From NCBI RefSeq assembly GCF_001613225.1, contig NZ_BDBY01000169.1, forward strand, positions 1 to 59,274: 59,274 nt of DNA, in the 5' to 3' direction. Shown here piece after piece: positions 25,425 through 34,282 of the stretch (positions are counted from its first letter, which is position 1; each line of letters opens with the position of its first letter). Made by a program: the position numbers and the translations under genes. The stretch is from Nocardia pseudovaccinii NBRC 100343 (lineage in GTDB: Bacteria > Actinomycetota > Actinomycetes > Mycobacteriales > Mycobacteriaceae). Under the pieces are notes generated by a model. It was not told where the DNA came from. It worked only from the letters and a program-made list of their open reading frames with translations, and made no database searches.

Positions 25425-26128
25425 CGACCGCCCCTTTCCGAGGCGGCCTCGACCTGGTCCGGCGGCGCCTGCGCGGTCCAGTCGACCTGCGGCACGGCCA
25501 CGCCGATCATCGTGTCCCGGGTAACGATGGCGGCCAGCTGTTCCTCCGTCCAGCCCTCGGTGCCCGCCGGGCGCATCGGCATCACCATGAACCGGGACTT
25601 CTGATTCGAATCGTGCACCCGTACCTCGACCTCGGGTGGGATATGCAGGCCGAATTCGGCGAGCACCTGACGGGGCCAACGCACTAGGCGCCGACGGTAA
25701 TTGGGGGTGCGGTACCAGTCCGGCGACATACCGAGAACCGGCCGCGGATAGCACGAGCACAGCGTGCAGACGATCACGTTGTGCACCTCGGGCGTGTTCT
25801 CCAGCACGTAGAAGTAGGTGTAGTCGCTCGGCGTTCCGGATCCGGTCGGGTCGCGCCAGTCGATGCCGACCTCCTTGCACGTCTCGGTGCCGTCGGCGAG
25901 CAGGCGCGCCTTGAACTCGGGATCCGTCCACGCCTTCGCGACCAGTTTCGATCCGCCGTGCGGCCCCACCGATTCCGCCCATTCGGAGAACCGTCGGTGG
26001 TCTTCTTGCGAAAAGAGGCCCTTCTCGATGGCGAGCTCGCGAACCGCGGTCTCCAGGATCTCGAACTCGCTGATCTGCGAGCTCGTCTGGATCGGCGTGT
26101 GCGCCCCGTGATCGTGGGTCTGACTCAC
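25421..26128 (-). CDS. Thiocyanate hydrolase gamma / nitrile hydratase alpha-type catalytic subunit (cobalt type)
   Basis: A 235-aa catalytic subunit. The metal-claw motif C121-T-L-C124-S125-C126 is intact, and Thr in VCTLCSC indicates the Co(III) rather than Fe(III) class. Downstream motifs (PVLGMSPDWYRTPNYRRRLV, RPAGTEGWTEEQLAAIVTRDTMIG) are standard for the family. In these enzymes two of the Cys become sulfinic and sulfenic acids. Because the beta chain is split into two neighbouring genes, a three-subunit thiocyanate hydrolase (SCN- to COS and NH3) fits best; a nitrile hydratase acting on nitriles is the alternative. Start by GTGA overlap. Confidence 0.82.
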   Translation of the reverse strand: MSQTHDHGAHTPIQTSSQISEFEILETAVRELAIEKGLFSQEDHRRFSEWAESVGPHGGSKLVAKAWTDPEFKARLLADGTETCKEVGIDWRDPTGSGTPSDYTYFYVLENTPEVHNVIVCTLCSCYPRPVLGMSPDWYRTPNYRRRLVRWPRQVLAEFGLHIPPEVEVRVHDSNQKSRFMVMPMRPAGTEGWTEEQLAAIVTRDTMIGVAVPQVDWTAQAPPDQVEAASERGGR

Positions 26129-26424
26129 TTGGCATCCTCCTCTGCGGGCTCGAGCCAGCGCTCGGAGACCTCCGTCTCCAGGGTGTCGACGTCGAAGCCG
26201 GTGTATTTGGGCCAAAGATCTGTCTGGCGGAATCGCACGACGTAGAACGGTTCGAAGCGACCGTCCTCACGTCCCCACGCCTCGTCTTCCGGAATCACCC
26301 ATTCGGGCCGGTATTCGACGACGACACCCGTTCGACCACGGGTGTAGGCCTGGGTGCGAGTGTGGAACATCGACGTCGCGTTTCGAACCCGGACGCGATC
26401 GCCGATTGCATATTTCCTGGTCAT
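26125..26424 (-). CDS. Thiocyanate hydrolase alpha-type subunit (C-terminal half of an NHase beta chain)
   Basis: A 99-aa SH3-like barrel protein: YAIGDRVRVRNA, HTRTQAYTRGRTGVVVEYRP and YVVRFRQTDLWP are the classic NHase beta C-terminal motifs. In ordinary nitrile hydratases this domain is fused behind the helical domain encoded by the gene just upstream. Here it is separate, as in thiocyanate hydrolase. ATGA overlap upstream and GTGA overlap downstream show tight co-translation. Confidence 0.8.
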   Translation of the reverse strand: MTRKYAIGDRVRVRNATSMFHTRTQAYTRGRTGVVVEYRPEWVIPEDEAWGREDGRFEPFYVVRFRQTDLWPKYTGFDVDTLETEVSERWLEPAEEDAK

Positions 26425-26846
26425 TGCCGCGCCTCCAGCCGTGCGCGTACCTCGTCCAATTTCGCGGACAGTTCGTCGGGGGTGATCAAACCCTTGTTGA
26501 TCAGAACCTTCGCCGCGACGGTCGCCCAGCGCGCGTAATAGGGCAGGCCGAAGTACAGCGTCGCGCCGAGGTCGTTCTCGGCTCGTCGGCGCTCCTCGGA
26601 ATTCCACACCCCACGCCAGCCGAGGCATTCGCAGGTGACGTAGGTGTTCATCTCCCAGGGTTCTTCATCTTTTTCGCGGTACTCGACCGGCACATCCGGC
26701 TGTCCGCCCACGTCGTGCAGGACGTGCCGGAGTGCGGTGAACAATTCGTTCGAGATCTCGTACGGCGAGTCCAGCGGTTTGCGGAAAACGGGAGCGAGAT
26801 CTGCTACGCGAGTTTGAACTTCGTCGAATCGATTCGGTGAACTCAT
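26421..26846 (-). CDS. Thiocyanate hydrolase beta-type subunit (N-terminal half of an NHase beta chain)
   Basis: A 141-aa helical protein, first gene of the operon. It shows the beta N-terminal pattern with CECLGWRGVWNSEERRRAENDLG and ATVAAKVLINKGLITPDELSAKL. The ATG start is clear, but the ribosome site is modest. About 160 bp upstream separates it from the small Zn-ribbon gene on the same strand, and the operon promoter should lie there. No distinct operator was recognised. Confidence 0.78.
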   Translation of the reverse strand: MSSPNRFDEVQTRVADLAPVFRKPLDSPYEISNELFTALRHVLHDVGGQPDVPVEYREKDEEPWEMNTYVTCECLGWRGVWNSEERRRAENDLGATLYFGLPYYARWATVAAKVLINKGLITPDELSAKLDEVRARLEARQ

Positions 26847-27006
26847 GAGGTCTCCGTAGTGACGGATCCGATGTTCCCCCGGCCGAGTGATCGCATACGG
26901 CGCACACCCGGCTGCGGGGCCGCGAGCCCCTATTCAAATTGCATTGATCCGACTGACAAGGCTACACGTCAAGATCGTTCGATTGAAGCCGCCGCCGCCC
27001 GCCGTG

Positions 27007-27165
27007 TCACCCGAAAGGCCACCATGACCTGCTCGGACGCGGATTCGGGGCGGCGCATGAGCACCGCAGCTCTGGCGGCACGTCGAACAGCACCTGTTCG
27101 ACGTGTTCACCGCACCCTCGATAGGTGGGCTTACCGCATTTCGGGCAAACGGCACGTTGACACAT
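27007..27165 (-). CDS. Small CxxC Zn-ribbon-like protein
   Basis: A 52-aa protein starting MCQRAVCPKCGKPTYRGCGEHVEQV, with GAAGGAG upstream. The Cys/His set (CxxC...CGxH...C) and the C-terminal WWPFG resemble a widespread actinobacterial family of roughly 50-60 aa proteins of unknown function, presumably zinc-binding. It lies upstream of the hydratase operon on the same strand and is divergent from the MmpL gene. Confidence 0.72.
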   Translation of the reverse strand: MCQRAVCPKCGKPTYRGCGEHVEQVLFDVPPELRCSCAAPNPRPSRSWWPFG

Positions 27166-27243
27166 TGGGTCTCCTTCAGGGTTGACACCCACAGTGGTAT
27201 GGCGGAGTTGGATCTTTCACTCGACCCGAGCTTGGCATGTCAT

Positions 27244-27259
27244 ATACCCCATGGGGTAT
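27244..27259. promoter_or_regulatory. CsoR/CstR-type operator 1
   Basis: ATACCCCATGGGGTAT, a perfect 16-bp palindrome of the ATACCCC-N2-GGGGTAT class bound by CsoR-family repressors. It lies 47 bp upstream of the MmpL start. Confidence 0.75.
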
Positions 27260-27276
27260 TGTCCTCACAGGATCAC

Positions 27277-27292
27277 ATACCCCCGGGGGTAT
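27277..27292. promoter_or_regulatory. CsoR/CstR-type operator 2
   Basis: ATACCCCCGGGGGTAT, a perfect palindrome ending 14 bp before the MmpL start. A TATAGA (27290-27295) at its edge could be the -10 element, so binding would block the promoter and the ribosome-site region. Confidence 0.75.
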
Positions 27293-27306
27293 AGAGAGGT
27301 TCAAGC

Positions 27307-29445
27307 ATGCGAGTGACAGAGCAAGGCATGACCGCCACCGGAACGACCGGTGGTCTGGGCCGATTGGGTGCGGCGATGACAGATCGGGCGCGATGGGTGT
27401 TCGGCGTGTGGTTGCTGACGCTGGTCGCGTTGGGTGCGGCCGCGCCGACGGTGTTCGACTCGCTGGCCGGTGCGGGCTGGCAGGCGAACGGATCGGAGTC
27501 GGTGCAGGTTCGGGAACTCGCCGAACAGCACTTCGGCGGTAACTCGGCGGCTGCGGTTCAGGTCGTCGTCCACTCGGATACGGCCGCTGTCGACAGTGGG
27601 CGGATGCGCCAGGTGATCGGAGAGATCACCGACGTGCTGGGGCGGGACTCGCGCTTCGGCGCGGTGATACCGCCGCAGCCGCGGACGACGATCAGTGCCG
27701 ACGGGCACACCGGCATTCTCATCGCGGGCGCGAATGCGAACACCGACGACATGGTCGCCGCGGTCGACGATCGGAAGGCGGAGTTGACCGCGCTGTCCGG
27801 CAATGGGGTCGAGGTCTATCCGACCGGGTCCTCGGCGCTGTGGAGTGACTTCAACAAGGCCAATCACGACGCCATGATGAAGGCCGAAATGTTTTCCTGG
27901 CCGGTCACTTTGGGCATTATGGTGATCGCCTTCGGTTCGCTGGTGGCCGCCGGTCTGCCACTGTTGCTGACGCTGGCCGGGCTGGTTGCCTCGGCTGGTG
28001 GTCTGGTGCTGCTCAACCAGATGACGCCGATCTCGGTGTGGGCGATGAACTTCGCCATGATGTTCGCACTCGCCCTCGGTATCGACTACGCGCTGTTCAT
28101 CGTGTCCCGCTTCCGTGACGCCATTCGGAAGACAGGCGATGCGCGGGCCGCGGTCACCGAGACCATGGACACCGCGGGCAAGGCGGTTCTGCTGTCCGGA
28201 TCGACTGTGCTGGTGAGTCTTTCGGCCGTACTGATCGTGCCCGCCCCGGCGGTGCGGACGATGGCGGTCGGCATCATGTTCGCGGTGTCGTTCGTCCTGC
28301 TCGCCACGCTGACCCTGCTGCCCGCGACATTGGGCAAATTGGGGCGCAAGGTGAATGCCGTTTCGCTGCCGCATGTGCAGCGGCAGCCGCACCGATCGCC
28401 ACGCTTCGCGGCCTGGGCCGAACTGCAGCACCGGCGGCCATGGCCGTTCGCCATCGGCGCGCTGGCGGTGCTCATCGGCTTGGCGATTCCGGTCTTCGGC
28501 CTGAAGGTGGCAATGCCCTCGATCGCGGTGGTGCCCGAGGATGCTCCGGTGCACCGCGGCTACGAATTGGTGCAGCAGCAGTTCGGGGCGGGCGCTCCCG
28601 GGATGCTGCAGATAATCGCTGCCCAAGATGTCGGCGCGCGGGCGGCCGAGATTGCGTCGGCGACCGACGGCATCGCCATGGTCACCCCGCCGCAGCCAGC
28701 CTCCGACGGCAGTGGTCTCGTCATGCTGCAGGCCATGCCGGAGGTCGATCCGTCGGATGCGTCCATGGGCGCGACTCTTGACACGCTGCGTGATCGGCTG
28801 CCCGACGGCGCGTTGGTCGGTGGCGCGGCGGCGGAGAATCTCGATCTGCAACAGGCGCTCGACGACTACTTGCCGATCATCGTGGGCGTCATCTTGGTAC
28901 TCGGCTTCGGGTTGCTGCTGATCGCTTTGCGGGCTCCGCTGATCGCGCTGCTCGGCACCGTGGTGAGCCTGCTGTCCACGGCGGCGGCCTTCGGTGTGGC
29001 GAAACTGGTGTTCCAGGATGGGCACGGCGCGAGCCTGCTCGGCTTCACCCCGCAGGGATTCCTGGACGGCTGGGGACCGGTGTTCTTCTTCGCCATGATC
29101 TTCGCCATCGCGATGGACTACACGGTGTTCCTGCTGGCCACGGCGAAGGAGCACTACGAGCTGTCGAATGATCCGAAGGTCGCGCACGTGGACGGTGTCG
29201 CGCATTCGGGCCGGGTCATCTTCGCCGCGGCGGCGGTCATGGTTGCGGTGTTCTTCACCTTCGCGCTGGCGGATCCATTGCCGCCCAAGGAGATGGGCAT
29301 CATCCTCGGTGTCGCGGTGCTGCTGGACGCGGTGCTGATCCGGCTGGTGTTGTTGCCGGTGCTACTGCGCCTGGCCGGTCATGCGGCCTGGTGGTCACCG
29401 GCCTGGCTGCGGAAGGTGCTGCCCGACATCAGCTTCTCGCACTGA
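27307..29445 (+). CDS. MmpL/RND-family membrane transporter
   Basis: A 712-aa protein with two repeats of one TM helix, an extracytoplasmic domain and five TM helices. Hallmark segments include FAMMFALALGIDYALFIVSRFRDA in the first half and MIFAIAMDYTVFLLATAKEHYEL in the second (the Asp-Tyr proton-relay pattern). MmpL proteins export lipids, siderophores or hydrophobic toxicants using the proton gradient. Two CsoR-type operators lie just upstream and the cognate repressor gene follows 63 bp downstream. It is probably induced by thiol-reactive or metal stress. Confidence 0.92.
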   Translation: MRVTEQGMTATGTTGGLGRLGAAMTDRARWVFGVWLLTLVALGAAAPTVFDSLAGAGWQANGSESVQVRELAEQHFGGNSAAAVQVVVHSDTAAVDSGRMRQVIGEITDVLGRDSRFGAVIPPQPRTTISADGHTGILIAGANANTDDMVAAVDDRKAELTALSGNGVEVYPTGSSALWSDFNKANHDAMMKAEMFSWPVTLGIMVIAFGSLVAAGLPLLLTLAGLVASAGGLVLLNQMTPISVWAMNFAMMFALALGIDYALFIVSRFRDAIRKTGDARAAVTETMDTAGKAVLLSGSTVLVSLSAVLIVPAPAVRTMAVGIMFAVSFVLLATLTLLPATLGKLGRKVNAVSLPHVQRQPHRSPRFAAWAELQHRRPWPFAIGALAVLIGLAIPVFGLKVAMPSIAVVPEDAPVHRGYELVQQQFGAGAPGMLQIIAAQDVGARAAEIASATDGIAMVTPPQPASDGSGLVMLQAMPEVDPSDASMGATLDTLRDRLPDGALVGGAAAENLDLQQALDDYLPIIVGVILVLGFGLLLIALRAPLIALLGTVVSLLSTAAAFGVAKLVFQDGHGASLLGFTPQGFLDGWGPVFFFAMIFAIAMDYTVFLLATAKEHYELSNDPKVAHVDGVAHSGRVIFAAAAVMVAVFFTFALADPLPPKEMGIILGVAVLLDAVLIRLVLLPVLLRLAGHAAWWSPAWLRKVLPDISFSH

Positions 29446-29778
<333 letters not shown>

Positions 29779-30089
29779 CCCGAAGAATAGATACCGGTGA
29801 GGGCGCGCGAAAGTAACTCGGGCGGAAGGTGATCGGAGAAGACGCCGAGGTGCTGGCCCTGGCGCAGCGTTGCTGTGCCGTGTTCGTGCACGGGGGCCCG
29901 TCGTTCCTCGATTCGCGCGCCGAGGTTCGTTTCCGTGAGTTTCAGCAGTAGGCGGTACTTGCCGCCGACTCGCCAGAGCGCGATGGTGCACCGAGCCGAG
30001 GCGATCGCGTCGGTTCGTCTGTGTCCAGTGCGCGCAGGGTGTGGGCGATGTCGTCCGAGGCCAGGTCGAGAATGCCGTCGATCAGCGCA

Positions 30090-30316
30090 CGTGCGGTTCC
30101 TGCTCGCGGTCGGCGACCTGCTGGTTGCCTGGCGACTGCTCGTCGCCGCCGAAATCGCGCTCGCCGCTCTCGACTCCGGCACCGGCGATCGAACCTTTTA
30201 TGCGGGCAAGGTCGTCATTCTTCGCCAAGACCGTCCTGCCCGGTCTCGGCGCCGATTGGGCGGTCATTTCCGATATCGACGCCACCGCAATGGAACTCGA
30301 CGACGCGGCGCTCTGA
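30090..30316 (+). pseudogene. C-terminal relic of an acyl-CoA dehydrogenase
   Basis: One frame reads LLAVGDLLVAWRLLVAAEIALAALDSG...FYAGKV. A second frame continues SFFAKTVLPGLGADWAVI and ends MELDDAAL. Together these are the C-terminal helices of FadE5-type acyl-CoA dehydrogenases, with a frameshift near 30205. No catalytic body precedes it. The rest of the 29779-30455 gap (about 680 bp) holds no supported gene. Confidence 0.65.
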
Positions 30317-30455
30317 CGTCTCTCCCGATGGTCTACCAGGGTTGCTGACCATTGCTGCGTTTATGAGGAAATCATCAGTTGCCGTGTTATCGTACCGGTG
30401 TTGTGCGTGATCGCTTTGCTGATGTGTCAATCGGTGGCTCGGTGAGAGGACCCGT

Positions 30456-32675
30456 ATGTCCCGGTATCTGTTCGCCCTCGGCCAGGTCGTAGCGCGTCGC
30501 CGCTGGTGGGTGCTGGCACTGTGGATCGTCGCGCTGGTCGGCGCGATCGGTTTCGCCGTCGGCGCCGGTGGCAAGACCAACGACAACTTCACCGTTCCCG
30601 GCACCGAGTCGCAGGATGCGGTGTCATTGCTGCAGCAGCGGATGCCCGCGTTCAGTGGCGCGCAGATGCAGGTGGTTTTCCAAACCCCCGCCGTGGCCAA
30701 GGTGACCGACCAGCAGGTGACCGCCGAGATCGAACGGGTAATGGCCGGGTTGAAGGGACTGCCGCAGGTCGCGGCGGTCGTCGATCCGTTCCAAGCGCAG
30801 GCGGTGTCGCCGAATCAGCGTGTGGCACTGGGCAGTGTGCAGTTCGCGGTGTCGGCGGGCGAGGTCGGCGAGGGCACCCTCGACGAGGTGGATCGCATCG
30901 CCGACTCGGCTCGCGATGCCGGTCTCACGGTGGAATTCTCCGGTGCGGTGTATCCGGGCTTCACGGCTGAGATCCCGCATACCCCGGAGATTCTCGGCAT
31001 CGTCGCGGCATTCATCATTCTGCTGATCACCTTCGGCGCGGTGGTCGCCGCCGGACTGCCCATCATTACCGCGCTGGTGGGCGTGGGTATCGGGCTCACC
31101 GGGATTCTGGGCGTGGCCGCCTTCGTCGACGTGGCCTCGGCGGCGACGTCGCTGGCGCTGATGCTCGGTCTGTCCTGTGGAATCGACTACGCGCTGTTCA
31201 TCCTGTCGCGGCATCGGCACCAGATCGTGCTGGGCATGGCTGCGGCCGAGTCGATTCCGCTCGCGGTCGGAACCGCGGGCAGCTCGGTCGTATTCGCGGC
31301 GATAACCGTGATCATCGCACTGTGCGGCCTGGCGGTCGCGGGCATTCCCTTCCTCACCGTCATGGGGCTGACCGCGGCGGGAGCGGTGCTGGTCGCCATG
31401 CTGGTCGCGTTGACGCTGTTGCCCGCGCTGCTGGGCTTCGCAGGGGATATGGTCGCCAAGTTCATCTCGCCGCCGCTGCATCCGGGCAAGCCGCAGGAGG
31501 TCGCGCGCATCGCCGCCTACGAGCCCGAACGCACATTCGGGCACGCATGGGGCCGATTCGTCACCCGATTCCGGATCCCGATGCTGGTTCTCGGTATCGC
31601 CGTTCTCGCCGCACTGGCCATCCCGGCCACGCGCATGGATCTCGGATTGCCCAGCGGTGAAACGCAATCGGAGTCGAGCACCGCGCGGAAGGCGTACAAC
31701 ATCGTCAGCGGGTCGTTCGGCCCCGGTTTCAACGGACCACTGCTGGTTGTCACCGACCTGTCGGCCGCTACCAGTCCGGATGCCGCACAAACACTGATGG
31801 GCCGACTGCGGCAGGTGCCCGGCGTCGCCGCCGTCCAGCCCGCGGGCTCCGACAACGGGTTGCTGCTGGTGCAGGTCATCCCGAAGACCGGTCCCAACGA
31901 CTCCGCGACCGCCGATCTGGTGCACGGGCTGCGTGACGATCGCGACAACATCGAAAGTGGCACCGGCGCAAAGTATCTCGTCGGTGGCACGACGGCAGCG
32001 AACATCGACACCTCGAACCAGTTGGCCAAGGCTCTGCCCATCTTCCTGGCGGTCGTCGTGGGTCTGGCGCTGGTATTGCTCACGATCGCGTTCCGCACGA
32101 TTCTGGTCCCGCTGTCCTCGATCGCCGGATTCATCCTGTCGGTCTTCGCCGCCCTCGGCGCACAGGTAGCCGTATTCCAATGGGGCTGGGGTGCAAGCCT
32201 TTTCGACGTGACCAAGGCGCAGACGCTGAGCTTCCTGCCGATCATCACGCTGGCCATCATCTTCGGCCTGTCCAGCGACTATCAGATCTTCGTCGTATCC
32301 CGGATCAAGGAGGAGCACACGCGCACCGGCGAGGCGATCAACTCGGTGCAGAACGGCGTCGCGCACTCCGCGCGCGTCGTCACCGCGGCGGCGCTGATCA
32401 TGTGCGCGGTATTCGTCGCCTTCACCACTACCGACAATCCGATCGTCAAACCCTTGGCGTTCACCCTGGCGGTCGGTGTCCTGCTCGATGCCTTCATCGT
32501 CCGGCTGACCCTGGTGCCCGCGGTCATGGCCATCATCGGAAACCGCATGTGGTACCACCCGCGCTGGTTCGCGCGCTACGTCCCCGACCTCGACATCGAG
32601 GGTGTCGAACTCGAACGCCGATTCGGTCACCACGCCGAAGCCGAAGTGCCGCAGGACATTACCGGTGTGTCGTGA
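30456..32675 (+). CDS. Second MmpL/RND-family membrane transporter
   Basis: A 739-aa protein with the same duplicated architecture: an N-terminal TM helix (RRRWWVLALWIVALVGAIGFAV), an extracytoplasmic domain, LMLGLSCGIDYALFILSRHRHQ, then the second half with FGLSSDYQIFVVSRIKEEH. The acidic C-terminus (HHAEAEVPQD) is cytoplasmic. It is convergent with the DUF3068 gene, overlapping it by 17 bp. It is not the same protein as the first MmpL and lacks its operators. Probably exports an envelope lipid; substrate unknown. Confidence 0.92.
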   Translation: MSRYLFALGQVVARRRWWVLALWIVALVGAIGFAVGAGGKTNDNFTVPGTESQDAVSLLQQRMPAFSGAQMQVVFQTPAVAKVTDQQVTAEIERVMAGLKGLPQVAAVVDPFQAQAVSPNQRVALGSVQFAVSAGEVGEGTLDEVDRIADSARDAGLTVEFSGAVYPGFTAEIPHTPEILGIVAAFIILLITFGAVVAAGLPIITALVGVGIGLTGILGVAAFVDVASAATSLALMLGLSCGIDYALFILSRHRHQIVLGMAAAESIPLAVGTAGSSVVFAAITVIIALCGLAVAGIPFLTVMGLTAAGAVLVAMLVALTLLPALLGFAGDMVAKFISPPLHPGKPQEVARIAAYEPERTFGHAWGRFVTRFRIPMLVLGIAVLAALAIPATRMDLGLPSGETQSESSTARKAYNIVSGSFGPGFNGPLLVVTDLSAATSPDAAQTLMGRLRQVPGVAAVQPAGSDNGLLLVQVIPKTGPNDSATADLVHGLRDDRDNIESGTGAKYLVGGTTAANIDTSNQLAKALPIFLAVVVGLALVLLTIAFRTILVPLSSIAGFILSVFAALGAQVAVFQWGWGASLFDVTKAQTLSFLPIITLAIIFGLSSDYQIFVVSRIKEEHTRTGEAINSVQNGVAHSARVVTAAALIMCAVFVAFTTTDNPIVKPLAFTLAVGVLLDAFIVRLTLVPAVMAIIGNRMWYHPRWFARYVPDLDIEGVELERRFGHHAEAEVPQDITGVS

Positions 32676-33711
32676 CCGTTCTCAGTCGCGTGATGCCGAA
32701 GGTCAGCGCCGCCATGGCGGCTATCGCGGCGGCGATGGGGCCGTAGACGTGCAGTGCGGCGATTTGCCTGCGGGCGTCGCGAGCCTGGCCGGTCATCTCG
32801 TGGACGGACTGCTCGTCGAACTGCAGTGTGCCGTCGAAGACGGTGATGGCGGCGGGGTCGTCGGACGCCGTCGCCAGATATCGGTGCTGATATTCGCTCA
32901 CCGTGATGACCGCGCCGGTCACCGGCTCGACCCAGATGTCGCGGGTGGCGGTGTAGTACAGAGACATCGCCACCTCCTGGTCTCCGGCTCGTCCCACCGA
33001 CTCCGCTGGCAGTGTGATCTCGCCTCGCATCGGCAGCAGGGGAGCGAGGTCGACCGGCGGTACCTGCGAGCGGAAATGCAATAGCCTCAGGCCATCTCGC
33101 ACGGTGGTGTCGTCGACGTACCGCAGGCGGGTCTCCTGTTGGGAGATGACGTCGAAGTACGGATAGTCGTGTCTGCCGGTGTCGAAAGGAAACTTGTACT
33201 GGAATCCGCTGCGGACCGTCTCGAGTGGACGCTGACCGGGCTCGAAAACCGTCTGCGCCGGGGTGTGCCGAGGCGTCCCGCTCGTCCGGCTGATACTCAC
33301 CTGATCGACCAGTGCGTCGAGTAACCCGGCCTGCCCCTGGCGATCCAGCCGCGATGTCTGCTGCGCGACCCGCAGCGTGATGCTGTCGGAATCAGTCGGT
33401 TCGACGCTGGTCACCAAAGACGACACCTGGACAGGGACCTTCGACTGGATCTGCACCTTGCCCCGCATCAGGAGGTCGAGGTCCAAGACCGCGCCGGTGC
33501 CGACCGCCATCGTCACCTGCCGAATCGGCGCGGGAACCTTGATCACCGCATCCGCGGTATGGATCGGCAGCAGTGCCGCGACCACCGCGAACACCGCGGC
33601 GACGGCTATCGCGACGAATCCGAGGACGCCCCGCCCCGCCCGCGCCTCGTCCCTGCGTTCTGCGCCGCGCTCGCACGGTAGGTCGGTATCCGGGTGGCGA
33701 TAGCCGAGCAT
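32659..33711 (-). CDS. DUF3068 (PorA-family) envelope protein
   Basis: A 350-aa protein. The TM helix near the N-terminus (GVLGFVAIAVAAVFAVVAALLP) is followed by a large beta-rich extracytoplasmic domain (TETR-like YYTATRDIWVEPVTGAVI, YPYFDVISQQETRLRYVD) and a C-terminal TM helix. DUF3068 proteins are restricted mainly to mycolate-type actinobacteria. ATG with AGGAG upstream. A 14-bp palindrome close to its promoter is repeated near the divergent DoxX-P450 operon. Confidence 0.85.
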   Translation of the reverse strand: MLGYRHPDTDLPCERGAERRDEARAGRGVLGFVAIAVAAVFAVVAALLPIHTADAVIKVPAPIRQVTMAVGTGAVLDLDLLMRGKVQIQSKVPVQVSSLVTSVEPTDSDSITLRVAQQTSRLDRQGQAGLLDALVDQVSISRTSGTPRHTPAQTVFEPGQRPLETVRSGFQYKFPFDTGRHDYPYFDVISQQETRLRYVDDTTVRDGLRLLHFRSQVPPVDLAPLLPMRGEITLPAESVGRAGDQEVAMSLYYTATRDIWVEPVTGAVITVSEYQHRYLATASDDPAAITVFDGTLQFDEQSVHEMTGQARDARRQIAALHVYGPIAAAIAAMAALTFGITRLRTVTTHR

Positions 33712-33732
33712 CGGCCACTCCTTTCAGCTAAC

Positions 33733-33746
33733 TGACGATATCGGCA
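33733..33746. promoter_or_regulatory. Operator-like palindrome A (DUF3068 side)
   Basis: TGACGATATCGGCA, identical at 13 of 14 positions to the perfect palindrome on the other side of the divergent promoter region. It lies 22 bp upstream of the DUF3068 start. Confidence 0.5.
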
Positions 33747-33882
33747 CTCATGATGACAGAGTCATTCGAAAGGAGTTGACGAATTCGTCACATTCGATCG
33801 ACGGGACTCGGGATCGACGCCGCTCAATTCCGGTCGTACTGACGAAATATGCAGAAGTCTTGACTGACTGTATCTTCGTGAG

Positions 33883-33896
33883 TGACGATATCGTCA
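33883..33896. promoter_or_regulatory. Operator-like palindrome B (DoxX-P450 side)
   Basis: TGACGATATCGTCA, a perfect 14-bp palindrome 29 bp upstream of the DoxX-like start. Together with the near-copy 150 bp away it brackets the divergent intergenic region, suggesting one repressor for both units. Confidence 0.6.
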
Positions 33897-33925
33897 GATA
33901 CTCTCTGGAAAGTAGGTGTGCGCCG

Positions 33926-34282
33926 ATGACAGCCGCATCCATTGTGTTGGCCGTGCTGTTGGCGATCGGGTTTCTGCCGCTCGGCGCGGTCAAGGTGCTG
34001 GCCGTGGCGGCCATGCGTCAGCGTGCCGAACACTTCGGCTACTCGGTGACCGTCTTCCGCGGCATCGGCGTGCTCGAGATTGCCGGGGCCCTGGGCCTAT
34101 TGGTCGGCATGGTGTGGTGGCCGCTCGGGGCGGCGGCCGGAATCGGGTTGGTGCTGTTGATGATCGGCGCTGTCATCACCCATGTGAAGGTCGGTGACGG
34201 TGTGGGTGAGTACGCGCCGTCGATCGGCGTTTGTGTGCTGGCCCTCGCCTATGTCGTGACTGTATTCGGGGCGCACCTATGA
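33926..34282 (+). CDS. DoxX-like four-helix membrane protein
   Basis: A 118-aa protein with four TM helices (AASIVLAVLLAIGFLPLGAVKVL and onward) and the DoxX-type segment VFRGIGVLEIAGALGLLVGM. DoxX relatives often accompany redox enzymes as membrane anchors or quinone/thiol redox partners. The inner ATG is chosen over TTG 33776, because the latter would run through the promoter and palindrome. Its stop overlaps the P450 start (ATGA), so both are made together. Confidence 0.82.
   Translation: MTAASIVLAVLLAIGFLPLGAVKVLAVAAMRQRAEHFGYSVTVFRGIGVLEIAGALGLLVGMVWWPLGAAAGIGLVLLMIGAVITHVKVGDGVGEYAPSIGVCVLALAYVVTVFGAHL

Noticed and set aside
27301..29205. A 634-codon open frame antisense to the first MmpL gene
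   Set aside because: Arg/His/Gln-rich composition typical of the complement of a high-GC gene. The sense strand encodes a clear MmpL transporter with all motifs.
29811..30100. Minus-strand segment (LWRVGGKYRLLLKLTETNLG...) after the CsoR-like gene
   Set aside because: It looks mildly protein-like, but there is no start signal, the frame runs on as a shadow of the repressor gene, and no family is recognised. Not strong enough to annotate.
30624..32633. A 669-codon frame antisense to the second MmpL gene
   Set aside because: Same shadow effect; no ribosome site and no recognisable domain.
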